This document shows positions 51,051 through 63,124 of a DNA stretch of 64,000 bases, piece after piece. Position numbers and translations under genes: made by a program. The DNA comes from Antedon mediterranea (taxonomy: Eukaryota > Echinodermata > Crinoidea > Comatulida > Antedonidae): assembly GCF_964355755.1 (NCBI RefSeq), contig NC_092678.1, forward strand, positions 25,152,365 to 25,216,364, written 5' to 3'. Below the pieces are notes generated by a model. The model ran no database searches. It saw only the letters and a program-made list of their open reading frames with translations, and had not been told where the DNA came from. The stretch's first letter is position 1. The number at the start of each line of letters is the position of its first letter.

Positions 51051-54000
51051 CTATTTCTTTTTCTTGCCCTTCTTTCCACTCTTCTTTCCTTTTTTCTTTC
51101 CTTTTTTCCCCTTTCCGTCATCTTCATCATTACCCTCTGCTGCCTTTGCACGTTTCTTTCCCAGAGGGGTTTTTGCATACCAACTCTGTAATGTAATTTC
51201 AATTATTTCTTAAGCTCTGTCTACATTATCAAACTAGACAAAAAAAATGTGATGTGCCCAAATATGGTAGGGATATGTTCAAATATGGTAGTGATATGAC
51301 ATCATCATGTCTATATATGGGCACATCACATTTTTGATAGTTTGACAGAGCTTTAAAGTTATCGTTCATACATTTCTGTTCATATATTAAGTATTGAAAC
51401 TTAAATTAAAGGCTTACTTAATAAAGAACTTACTTTGAACGCTTCTTCTTCCTCTTTGTATATTGGGTCGATCCGAGCCAACGACGGCACAAACTCGGCA
51501 GCAGTTAGAGGTCGCTTTGCCAGTTGTGATACCCTCCTCTCTGACAACACCTGTTGGCAGGCTGTCACAATGTGCTTCTGTGTGTAGCCATCGCTGATCT
51601 TGGTCAGTGAGCTAACATCCAGATGTTGAGTTATGATTCCATTCTGTTTGATTATCAGACTGTTCCATAACACTGCAGCAGTAGATAGAAAATGTAATTC
51701 TTATTCTTTATTGTCAAAAACATACAAAACAAAAACAAAAAAACCACAAAGTTGGCAGGGAACTAAATTCCTATGGCTAAGAGCCAGTGTTATCCTCTTA
51801 CCCAGTTCAACAACTTAATTTATTTAACTGTACAAATATTTTATTTGATTATCAGCAGTAGATAGAAAAATATATTTATTTCACAATACAAATTCATACA
51901 AACAACAAAAAACACTACAGAATCGGTTCTATGACTTACAATGCCTTGATGCGTAATCAGGTCTTGGAATCAGAACGATCTTTTGGAAAGCACCGGTCAA
52001 TCCTTTCATTTCGCATTCAAATGGACAACGAGACGTTCCGACAAACAGGATGCGATCCTCTGGTTTCAGCCCTTTCAACATTTTTGGAATTTCTTTCTTC
52101 AACCGTTTTGGGTCAGTCTATGGGAAAAAAGTTACATTATTATGGCTGACCTATGAGGATGTGTTTGTTGGTAACAGAGGTTTTGTTTGCTTTGAGACGA
52201 ACCAGAAGAGATCACAATATGTGGTGATATCAGAACGTTAAACTCATCAAGATCAATAGTTCACATCAAAACTTCGAGTGATCACCGGAGACACTCTAGG
52301 GTTTATGATCATTCACAATGTCGAGAAATCCTGGAGAGACCCCATTCACACCAACCTAGCAACACTGGAGTTTTTTTAATAAATCATAAATACCTCCCTG
52401 TATTCTGTTTGTTTGCATCGCGTAAAAGTAGAATAGTTTTTACCTAAACTTTGCTAGTTTACCTTGTCTGTCTTTGGAACTTTTTTCAGCCAAGTTCGTT
52501 CGGCATCGTTGATGAGGATGACAGATGGTTGTAGGTTCCTAGCGACTTTCAACACAAGATGCATCAACATTGTCAATCCACTCTTTCCTGGATATTTACT
52601 TGAGATATTCGAGGCTGTTAAGTCAAACAGATTTGCTCCCGTCTCGGTGCAAATGGCGTGGACTAAGCTACGTTTTCCTGTTCCACGAGGTCCCGCGAGC
52701 AAAAGCGACTTTATGAATGGTGCTTTTTCATGTACAGCCTGAGAGCCTATCAAGAAAGCATTGATTATTTAAAAGCAGTAATAATTAATAATATATCTTT
52801 TGAATCCCAACAGCTCAACTTTTATTTACATTTATTCACTTCACTCTTTCATTTTATTAGAAGTAATAATATTTACCAAGCGGGAGAATTCCATATAGCG
52901 CCACCAGTTGGCGGACATCCGATAACGATGGCATGGGTTCAATGTTGGCCTGTCGTAGAGTAGTTCCTAAGTAGCTGTATTCACCTTCGTAATCTCTCAA
53001 GTGGAACTTGGGACAGCGGACCAGAACTCCTTCTGTTACCAACTCCTCATACAATGAATCTATTGTTCTTTTACAGAAAGTTTAGAAGAAGCATTATTAT
53101 TAATGGTCAGGGGAAGGACTTTGCAGTGTTATCTAATCTAGTTAAGACTAATAAAAAAAATTTTAAAAACCTAATAATTATATTCTTTTATGATCCGACT
53201 ATACATATATATTTGTTTTGCATTCAATTTGAGTAAGTTACGTTACTAACCTATCAGGAGTAAGATCCTTTTCTTTCTTTCCTTTTTTCTTTCCTTTTCC
53301 GCTCTTCTTTCCACTCTTTTTCTTCTTTTTCTTGCCACTTTTCTTTCCACTCTTCTTTCCCTTTTTACCTTTTTTGCCCTTCTTTCCCTTATCTCTATCC
53401 ACAGCCTACAAAAATAAACAAAATGATCAAGTTTTTTAACCACAAATCATGCGACACCAAGTTGATTCTTTACCATTACAGAATATTAACATCAAACAAA
53501 ATAGTAATATTTACCAGTTTGAGATTTTTCAATTCCTGTCGCATCAGTTCATCGACCTGTTGCCTTATTTCGGTCTCGACCTCGATTCGTTTTGCCTCTT
53601 TGATCAACTCTGCATCGTATTTCTGACTGAAATTATTCTCCTCATTCCGAGTCTTCCACACACCTGTATAAAATCATTATTATAAATAAATTCCTGTCAT
53701 TTGATTGGACAATTTTGGGTCACATGCTGTGCAATAGTACGTATTATTTAACAACCTTTTATTTCCAGTACTATGTGAATAAAATATTGTATATTATATA
53801 ACACCTAAATATTAATTCCTTTCATTTGATTGGACGATTGTGGGTCACATGGCGTACAATAGTATGTACTAAAAAATTGTAAAATAATATAATGCCTACT
53901 TTCATAATCTTTGGATGATTCATCAACTGTTGCAAGAAACTTGGAAGGCTGAAGTTTAAAGCCTTCTTCTTCCTCCTATAACAAATGACACAAAAGAACA

Positions 54001-56172
54001 TCAGTTTTTATTATTTTACACAAAATGATGTATCTCAATTTCTCATAGCAATTTTTAAAGCATTTTAATGAGAGCAATGTAATGTAAATCTGTCCTCTCC
54101 TGTGGATAAATGAAGTATATTGATCATAACATGAAGTTTTTTCCAGAACTACATACGTGATGTACCGCAAATCCATCAATCTGATGACCCAAGACTAATT
54201 GTCCTAAAAACATGCCTACAGTAAACTTACTTCTTCATCTCCTTTGCCCTTTTTGCCTTTTTTGCCCTTTTTGTCTTTCTTTTTGTCTTTTTTCTTATCC
54301 TTTTTGTCTTTTTTGCCCTTCTTTCCTTTTTTTCCTTTGTCATCCTCTTTTTCAAGTAGCTCTGCTTCCACCTACAATGGAGGAAAACAGTTTTTTATGA
54401 ATTTAAACAATGAGTTTGTAACTGAATAGAATCTGTTAAAACCCCATTTATTACAATTGTTACAGTACCTCTTCCGGTGTTTTCTCTTTAAAAATTAACA
54501 CTGATCCACCTTCATCTTCATCCGGATAGTCTGGGAATTTCCCAGTCGCATCCCGGCATTCCAGAAACCATTGCCTTATCTGATCCTGCATGGTTTCCTT
54601 GATGTCAGGGCCTTCAACTTCACGGAGCTTGTCTTTAATAGAGACCAACGCTTTCTGGTAATCCCTCTCATGGTCTGTTTGTGCGACTCGTCTGGAATGC
54701 TCTGTTTTATCTGCTAGGTATTGAGGTGTATTCTTAGGATTAGTAGACTGAGGTGGCGCTATCTAAAATAATAATCATGAAAAATTGTGTACAACTATGA
54801 CATTGTGAGAGAGAAAATAGTTAACAACACATATTTCATGGCATCAAAACGTTATTTTATATATTATATCAAAAGTTATTTACTAAAAAAATGTTTATTA
54901 ATGAAAATACCATACCATTCCAATAAACATCATCTCTTCAATACGTTCTCGTTTAGCCCTCTTACGGACGGAAAATCCTTTCCATGTTTTCTGGATCCTG
55001 ACAGCCGCAACGTCTGCGTCTAAAGTCGGTGCGCCACGATTGGCTGCCAGTCTCTCTCGTTCCTCTTGTAACCGGATCTCTCTCATGAACTTAGCACGCA
55101 GCCTGCCTTGACGTGCCCTCTCGTGAATTTGTATAAGGCGAATTGCTTCATCGGGGGTCATTTTCATTTCCTCCTCTTTCGCTTCTTGTGGTCCCATTTT
55201 TGCAAGAATCTGGCCGAGTAGTTTCTCACGATCTTGTAACACCTTGCTCCGTTCATTGATAAAATATTTTGGAATTGGTATTTCAATATCTCCCTGTGTA
55301 TAAAATAGGATTTAATTTAGGCCTACAATTAATACTAATAATACTGTAATATTAATAAAAGCATTTATAATACGCCATATATCCAATGAATGATTGCTCA
55401 TGCGCAGTACAGTACATACAATATCAATTTATAGTTAAAACAAACAGCTGTTCTCTGCAATTTTAACTCAAGAAAGAACATAAAATGGTGGCTTACAGGT
55501 GCTAGTTTCAAATCAGACAAAATATCATCAAAATAATGAAACTCTGAAAGTTCTAGCAGAACAAGCTCATTCTTTAATTCGAGCACTCTTCCCATTACGC
55601 CATCAAGCACGTGTCGAATCACTCTCCTCTTTTGCGGATGAACGATCTGGTCGTAGCACTGCTCAAGCTTGTGAAAAATATGGATATATTTGATGTACAT
55701 AGTTGCTAAGTTTTGAAAGGCGGTGAGACGATCCTTTTCTGGTTTCTGTGGCTCTGCTGGAAGCTCTTGTGTCAAAAGGTCATTCAAACTTGCCTGGGCT
55801 TCGACCCATTGTCTCTGATATGCACTAAAAATAAAATGAAATAAAATATTATTATATAAGAATAAAAAGTATATGTAAAGTATAATATTTATTTATTACT
55901 TTATAGGAATCAATTTTAGGCCTAAAATACAACACTGACATTTATTGCCTTAGGCCTACTATTGAAAAGGAAAACTCATTTTCAGGAGGCCTAGTAGCAT
56001 CTCTTTTTTTAAATTCACATTTACCCACCACACCACACACTGTGCACAGCACACAAGTACACACAGTAAAACTGCTCTCTGTATACTGAAGCTACTACAA
56101 TGTTAGTTGTGTTTATGGACGTTTTTTTCTAAAATAAGCCACATAAATATAATTTACTTACGTGTGAGACAT
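51051..56172 (-). CDS. IQCA1: IQ and AAA domain-containing protein 1 / dynein regulatory complex subunit 11, complete gene
   Basis: Thirteen minus-strand exons: 56172-56162, 55824-55497, 55293-54916, 54762-54469, 54371-54231, 53975-53900, 53663-53515, 53405-53251, 53067-52877, 52746-52463, 52117-51940, 51672-51434, 51185-51051. All have consensus splice sites and compatible phases, giving about 852 residues (human about 820). Resemblance to human IQCA1 is strong throughout ([34 protein letters not shown]). An IQ motif (about 213-231, [15 protein letters not shown]) should bind calmodulin or light chains. An AAA domain follows with Walker A GPRGTGKR (593-600) and a weak Walker B VILINDAE (650-657), where the usual DE pair is not exact. 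Lysine-glycine-rich linkers are in exons 5, 8 and 13. DRC11 is a structural part of the nexin-dynein regulatory complex of motile cilia. Confidence 0.95.
51212..51353 (+). mobile_element. MITE, AAGCTCTGTCTACACTATCA family, in IQCA1 last intron
   Basis: Left end AAGCTCTGTCTACATTATCA, right end TTTGACAGAGCTT, body with CAAATATGGTAGTGATATGA and CATCATGTCTATATATGGGC, as in the NISCH intron copies. It lies 26 bp upstream (in gene sense) of the last IQCA1 exon, where branch-point sequence is expected. Confidence 0.75.
54105..54175. repeat. Dispersed repeat fragment shared with 61325-61395
   Basis: AGTATATTGATCATAACATG, then AACTACATACGTGATGTACC and GCAAA, also occur in diverged form in the MOV10 intron. 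It is intronic here. Family unknown. Confidence 0.45.
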
Positions 56173-56976
56173 ATTTACACGCAATATTTTCTACAAACAA
56201 CCAAAGAAAATATTATTCAACTAACAAAATGATCAAAAAGATCACATCAACAAACTGCTCTCGTTCATTTTGCTGGTGCTGCATGTTGTTGTTGTAATCG
56301 TTGTCATAGCAACTTGGAAGGAAGTATAGAGGGCGTTTTACAAAAATAATGTGGGTATTTCCCACGCTTGTTTTTAGAGCTACTTCCGATTTTTCAACGG
56401 CGTGGTTTGTTTTCTGTGAGGTAGGCCTACTAGTAGTACTAGGCTAGTCCTAGGCCCCTAGTTGGTTTTTTTATAATTTTGTAGTTTTAGTTTTCAAAAA
56501 TGATTTGTATTGGTTTTATGAATATGTAAATCTACCTAGCCTCGGCCCTAGCTAGTAGTAGTAGGCCTAACCTACTAGAGGCCTACCTAGAGAGGCTACT
56601 TTCTAAGCCTGACAGACTTTTTCGACACACAACACAGTGAGTGTGTAGGCCTACACCCGGGCGGGGCCTAGGCCTAGGACATAAAATAATAATATTATAT
56701 GGTCTAGGCCAACACGTTTCTTTATTTATTTCTACTTATTATAGTAATTAAAAGAAACCTGAAAATTGTCATTGTAGATTTTCAAAATGATTCAATTTAT
56801 TTAATAAATAATTTTTTTTTTATAATAAATTTTAATATTTTAATTGGGTTATCAACACACTTAACCGTGCATATGTAATTTTTCCAAATAAGTATCAGTG
56901 GTCAATGTTTTTTTCCACCCATTAAATTATTTTTCTCGCCACATTCAACACATTCATTATCAGTAGGCGTACCGGT
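56173..56976. promoter_or_regulatory. Upstream region of IQCA1
   Basis: This region lies between the IQCA1 start codon and the foldback element. It has AGGCCTA-rich patches at 56420-56700, like those in other introns and spacers. No RFX X-box could be assigned confidently by eye. IQCA1 and MOV10 diverge from here, but 2.7 kb apart, so a shared promoter is not shown. Confidence 0.35.
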
Positions 56977-58024
56977 CCTACTAAACACCACCAGATACCA
57001 CCAGATACCTACTAGAGCAATAAATCCTACCACCAGAGAGCAGCCACCTGTTTGGAATTGATTATTAAGGGTATATTGCAAATTTCAAAGCTTATTTCTT
57101 TCAGAAACTGATAAAAATTGAAGTTTAGAGTTGAATTTCTCGCCGTCGTATTCCAGAACCGAATGCGTTTGATAAACATTATAGCAACGAAACGAACGCA
57201 TTCATCCGTGTCTCTTGCGTATTGTATTCAACGGTCAACTATGAGGCGCTACCGATGCTTTTTTGTTACTTTAGTCAGTCCCATAAAATACACCAATCGA
57301 TTGCGCGATTAGTCTTTCTTTTGACATTATGTTTTTATCATGTTTTGTATGTCAAAATCGGTAACGATAACATAACAAATAGCATACGATAACATTTTTT
57401 TTGCACATTAATTTTAATTATTTCCCTTTGTTGCAGACTCATCCAAAATTTCAAGGTCATTATTTAGCTTTACTAATTCAATCTCATAATTATAGCATTA
57501 AGAGCAATTAAATAAAAAATGTTGTATATTTTCTATTTCACCAGATATTTCTTTAGACATAAAATACACGGTAATATCAAGTTAAAACTTCTGTTTTATT
57601 TTCTCTTTCCACATTCCTATTCTATAATGAGTTTACTCTATTTTAACATACGATTACCATCACTGACAAAAGGTAGTTGGCATTAAGTTTTATTTATTTT
57701 TAATAAATGTTATAGTGTACAGAAACGAATTTCTGATTTTATTTGACCAAATAAATTTGGTAGCGCCTCATAGTTGACCGTTGAATACAATACACACGAG
57801 ACACGGATGAATGCGTTGGTTTCGTTGCTATAATGTTTATCAAACGCATTCGGTTCTGGAATACGACGGCAAGAAATTCAACATTAAACTTCAATTTTTA
57901 TCAGTTTCTGAAAGAATTAAGCTTTGAAATTTGCAATATACCCTTATTAATAAATTCCAAACAGGTGGCTGCTCTCTGGTGGTAAGATTTATTGCTCTAG
58001 TAGGTATCTGGTGGTGTTTAGTAG
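56977..58024. mobile_element. Foldback element with roughly 275-bp inverted arms
   Basis: The left arm (56977-57253) starts CCTACTAAACACCACCAGAT and ends ATGAGGCGCTACC. The right arm (57759-58024) is its reverse complement, from GGTAGCGCCTCAT to GTGTTTAGTAGG. The loop is about 500 bp, AT-rich and non-coding. An 11-bp direct repeat AGTAGGCGTAC at 56962-56972 and 58020-58030 may be a target duplication but overlaps the right arm. No transposase. Confidence 0.85.
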
Positions 58025-58861
58025 GCGTACAGTTACACGTCATTAGCATTTCCTGTTCACAACGCCTGTGGACGTCGCCCTCATTATTTGGCAAACATCA
58101 TTTCCTTTTTCATTATCTATGGTCAATGTTTGCCTTCTCTAATTGGTTCAAATTATTGATTAGATTACGTGGGAAATTCCCAGACAATGTACATTATCTC
58201 ACTGCATGATTTATTATACTCTTCCTGTTTCATTGAAAAATTAGCAATTTCATTGTACTGTAAGTAATTTGTTTTTTAATCATATTGTTAATTATAATTT
58301 ATTGTAATTGTTAATTTATGTAAATTAACATTTGTTTAAAACATTGAAAATGCAGTCAGTGTGTTGTATGTCTTATAAAGTGCTGGTAGGGCAATTACTG
58401 TAATTACTTTATTCATATACCTCCATGCTTTATTGGATTATATCAATCATTAATAGGGCTGAACATTAACACACATAAAACACGTCCAGCTACAAAAATC
58501 ACATTCATAATATTTCTCCTCAGACTGAAGCTTATCAAAAAGTTAAAAAATGTTTGTTATTAGATAGAATAACATTGTTACGCACAACCATTTAAATCTT
58601 GTTTGGCATAACAAGAGGCCTGTAGGGCAGTTTGTCTAATGTTTTTAAAACAACATTTTTATCGTATTGTATCATTTTCATTTAAATGTTCTTTTGTCAA
58701 AGTTAGGTATCCTTGATCTGGTAGACAATAAAATGGTTCTGAATCTAAAAACTTTTCCTTTCCAAATATTATCATTAATTTAATTTACGTGGAAATTGCC
58801 TTAAATTGCTCTTTTTTCATGGTTTTCAGTTTCATTATTTTCAAATTTGACAGTTTTAGAA
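58025..58861 (+). other. Upstream region of MOV10
   Basis: AT-rich, no ORF of note. An acceptor-like TTTTCAG (about 58829) lies shortly before the MOV10 ATG and hints at a spliced 5' UTR. The transcription start is not identified. Confidence 0.35.
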
Positions 58862-61800
58862 ATGACACGCAAAAGAGGGAAGTTGGCTTCTGCAAAGCCA
58901 AGTAGAACTGAGCGTAAACTTGTCAATTTATGGAACTGTTTCTTGACGTACTTGTATGAAAATAACCTGCAACAGTCATGGCAAAGAGAACAGCTGAAAG
59001 AAGTTTTCAACGAACAGTTCACAAATGATCCGCTGTTCACTTATGGGCCATGTAAGTATATTATCACTTAAATGCTTAAATCATTATGTTTTGTAGAAAT
59101 TAAATTATAATTTAAAATTTAAAAAAATGTTCCTTGATTCATTTTCTTTTTTGCAATGTTTTTCATTTTTACGAAATTTATATTGATATTCTTTATTTTT
59201 GATTTTGTATGTTTTAACTGATTTCAAAGGTTGCAATAAAAGTAATCTTATTTTTTAATAAGGTATAAAAGGTTATTACTAATTATTTAAAGTTTCTTCA
59301 ACTGACAGGAGAATAAAGTTTTACAGATTTATTTTTGGTTAATAATTTCTTTAGATTATGTCTTTGATGAACTCATTACAAGATTAACACGTGGAAAAGC
59401 AAAGAAACTCAAATTTGATTCTCAAGGTAAACTTGTTGAAAACAATGTTCCATACGAGAAGATGACAATACCTATGCTTGAAACGAAACGTGAAGAAGAA
59501 CGCGAGAAATTGGAACAGACGATGAAAGATTCGTTGTACTGCGTCTTCTGTGACACGTTTTTTAGAGAGAAAGCAAACAAAGTGGGTCACAAAGAAGGAC
59601 GAAGCCATCGCTTGAGGATGAATCTACACTACTTCAAACAAAACAGGTAAGTTGTTTCAGTCTTGATCTAAGACTATTTGCAATCGCTCATTTAGGTAAG
59701 GTTGCTTTTCTGAATTTTCTTTGTGACCACAGTTCAGTATTTTTAGTAAGATTTACATTCATCTCTTTTGCACCCTTATTATATAAAGCTGTCATTCTTG
59801 CGAGACTGACTTTTAAAAATATTCTTCGTCAATAGAGACAGTTTGCGCAAGGATAAAGAAGGGATAAGAATAACGTCAGAACACGATACCGAAAATGGTG
59901 ACATTTTTATGGATACGTACAGCAAACATCCAGTTGTTTTTACAATTACTGTGGAAAATCTCAGGTAAATAAAAAAAGCAGCTAAGTCAGAGTATTACAA
60001 TCTACGTTAGCACAACCAACTCAATCCGTGGTTCTGGTATTTTCTCAGATAATATTATAATAAACAAGACCCTGAGTTTCTAAGCTTTTTGGGCTTTCCC
60101 AGAAAACCCTTTTTGCACCTTTAGTATAATATTTTTTCTAGTTTCACCTTTTAGTATAGCGAACCAATAAAATCTTTTTATTTTTTATAGTGATGATAAT
60201 ATTGTTTTGAAGAAATGTGAGTTTATGACATCGAGATCTCAGTTTGAAATCGTTAGACGTCGAAATGATGAAATCATTACACCAAGTAAGACAATTTTTT
60301 CAAACATCTTTATGTCTCCAATAACATTATTCTATTTATTTATATTTATTTATTTTGTATTAATGTGATTTTACTAATTAATTCCTAAAATGACCATTTT
60401 CGTGTTCCTTGCAGATGGAAAGATTGCCATAACGGTTCGATGTAATCCACGATACGTCAGCAATTATAGAAACGTGATTGCATTTAATTTTGAACATCCA
60501 GATGAAACGGTAAGCCTAAGCTGTTATAATTAAAATCTAGTACATCTATGTTTCATGCTTGCAAGCCGCCAGCATAAAATGAACTGCTGCTAATACTGCT
60601 TCTATTCACAAATTGCAACATTTTTTTTTAAAGTTGAAAGTAAAGTATTACTATTATTAAATTATTCTTTTATTTTCAGTCTTTCCACATATTTCGATCT
60701 ATATGTGTACAGTTGAAATCTATACTGACGGATGAACTTCAGGCGACCTCACCGTACGTTAAAATTAAACAAACAAGACGTAGATTCAATGAACTTGAAA
60801 CAGTTGATGGATTCAGACTACCTCAGTAAGTGAATGACATGAAATTAAAATGTCTGTTTTAAAGATAACGATTGTCATATAATAATAATAATGTTCAATT
60901 TAAATAGCGCAAAATGCAGGGTACCTCTAAGCGCTGAAAAATCACAGAAAATGTAAAAAGCACAATATTCATTGATGTTAAAATTGCAAATTAAAAAGGT
61001 GAGATCTGAGAAACGCCTCTCCCCAATCTCTCCAACTTACCTAACAGGCCAAGGTTGAATTCTATTTTTTCTTTCCTAGGATGAGCTCTGATGGTCTCAA
61101 GATGTCTGCTCTTGACAATTATTATGTGCCGAATGAACTGAGATCGAAAATGAAAAGTAAAGATTTAGATGATTCCTTGGAGTAAGTTTGTACTTAACTT
61201 TTCTATAACATGATTTTGACTTGCATAATTTATTTTTTAGAAGCATATTAAGTTGTATATTGTTTAAAGTTTACTCACTCCTGGGAACAATAAATAATGG
61301 ACTTTATAGGTTCATGATTAAAGTATATTGATCAAAACATCAAGAAACTCAACAGTTCTTTTCAAAACTATATATATGTGGTGTACCGCAAACTTTATAT
61401 CAACATTTTAGGTTGTTAAATCAAAAGATAATCAATTAAATGTCACATGTATGACCCTGTCATTAGACAGAATTGGCCCTCTAGAGGTCAATCTGTTTGA
61501 TGATAGATCGTCATTACTTCTGAAGAAGCTGTCCGATCAGGACAGCAAAACTGTCAAGGTTAGTTTACATACAAATTGTTGGTTTGGAAAAAAAGAATAT
61601 TTCTAATAAGTCACGATTGATTGATTAATAAATGATGATGTATAATATTATTATACAGTATATAGAATAGGAGGAACACTTTTATACTCGGAAAATTAAA
61701 CCATTGATTGATAAGTAAGTAAATAATGTCGTATAATAATTTTCCAGAAAAGATTTGAATGAAGACTTGTCCCCTGTGAATTATTCTCAAAAACTGTCCA

Positions 61801-62958
61801 AATTGTTGCACATTGAAGAGATGCAAATGAAGATAGACATTCAAATGTACAGAATGGAAGAAGCCAAGTTGACTTCCGATGCTAACAAACATTACCTTAG
61901 ACTTAAGGTTAGTAACTAAGCTAAGATGACTTACGATGCTAACAAACGTTACCTTAGACTTAAGGTTAGTAACTAAGCTAAGATGACTTCCGATGCTAAC
62001 AAACGTTACCTTAGACTTAAGGTTAGTAACTAAGCTAAGATGACTTCCGATGCTAACAAACGTTACCTTAGACTTAAGGTTAGTAACTAAGCTAAGATGA
62101 CTTCCGATGCTAACAAACGTTACCTTAGACTTAAGGTTAGTAACTAAGCTAAGATGAATTACGATACTAACAAACGTTACCTTAGACTTAAGGTTAGTAA
62201 CTAAGCTAAGATGACTTACGATACTAAAAAACGTTACCTTAGACTTAAGGTTAGTAATTAAGCTAAGATGACTTCCGATGCTAACAAACGTTACCTTAGA
62301 CTTAAGGTTAGTAACTAAGCTAAGATGACTTCCGATGCTAACAAACGTTACCTTAGACTTAAGGTTAGTAACTAAGCTAAGATGACTTACGATATTAACA
62401 AACGTTACCTTAGACTTAAGGTTAGTAACTAAGCTAAGATGACTTACGATACTAACAAACGTTACCTTAGACTTAAGGTTAGTAACTGCACCGGTGCTGG
62501 TTTAAGTACAAGAACTTATAATTATAGTATTTCTTTATGTAATGATAAACAATGAAAATATTTATCCCAAATTTATATTTATTTTGCACTAGGACACAAC
62601 GCAAGGACAAATGACCTATCGTTGTAAATGGTCATTGGTCAATTACTTATACATCCTTGCATTGTATTTTCATGAGAACCAACCTTCAAAATATTTATTA
62701 AAAATAGATAAAAATAATACTACTATTGTTCTGAAAATTAATAACTGTAAACAATGACCTTTTTTTGTCTTAAACTTTTGTGAAAAACTTGTTATTACTA
62801 AATTATTTTCTTAAGGTACCTGGGTTGGCTGAGAATCGCCCTTCAGTACTAAAAGGAGATCACTTATTTGCGATTTCTAAAGACAATCCAACCAAGCGTT
62901 ACACAGGTTATGTACACCGAATAGAAATGGAAGAACTTGTGTTGGGATTTGATGCAAC
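58862..62958 (+). CDS. MOV10: MOV10-type RNA helicase, N-terminal part (gene continues past the window)
   Basis: Exons: 58862-59051, 59355-59646, 59836-59964, 60191-60285, 60415-60509, 60680-60825, 61080-61181, 61748-61907, 62816-62958. Phases join cleanly to give the first 450 residues. C126, C129, H142 and H148 form a C2H2-type zinc finger, as found in the N terminus of many invertebrate MOV10 proteins. Later segments match the region before the MOV10 helicase core: LHIEEMQMKIDIQMYRMEEA, then VPGLAENRPSVLKGDHLFA. The SF1 helicase motifs are not in the window. MOV10 and its paralogue MOV10L1 are 5'-3' RNA helicases linked to Argonaute/piRNA silencing and retroelement restriction; I prefer MOV10 to MOV10L1 but this is not certain. 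The terminal donor of exon 8 is duplicated (see repeat at 61908). Confidence 0.9.
61412..61558 (+). other. Exon-like open segment in MOV10 intron, phase-incompatible
   Basis: An acceptor (CATTTTAG) and a donor (AAG|GTTAGT) bracket 49 open codons of coding-like composition (VNLFDDRSSLLLKKLSDQDS). It starts and ends in phase 0, while the flanking MOV10 exons meet in phase 2. Inclusion would shift the frame and hit a stop. It could be a poison exon, a captured exon or chance. Confidence 0.3.
61874..62488 (+). repeat. 57-bp minisatellite made from a MOV10 exon end and its splice donor
   Basis: The unit contains GACTTCCGATGCTAACAAAC, GTTACCTTAGACTTAAG and GTTAGTAACTAAGCTAAGAT. It spans the last bases of the exon 61748-61907, its donor and 20 intron bases. 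Besides the genuine copy (GT at 61908) there are ten more donors every 57 bp, to 62478. Each unit carries an in-frame TAA just after the donor, so only use of the first donor keeps the MOV10 frame open. Confidence 0.92.
62588..62686. mobile_element. Diverged MITE related to the one at 15152
   Basis: The left end GCACTAGGACACAACGCAAG and the right end TCCTTGCATTGTATTTTCAT, then GAGAACCAA, are inverted repeats that match the 15152-15298 termini. An internal GACCTATC/GGTCATTGGTCAATT segment parallels the inner repeat of that element. It lies in a MOV10 intron. Confidence 0.6.
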
Positions 62959-63124
62959 GTAAGTTTTAACTTTGTTTTAAATTATTAATGTTGACACTGT
63001 TATATAATAAATACTTTATTTCAACACGGAAAAGCTTGTTTACCATAAAGGTGTTCTTCTACAAGGCCGTGATCAACTTATAGTAAAACAAACAGGCAAA
63101 GGGGTGTAATGTCTCCTCTATTAT

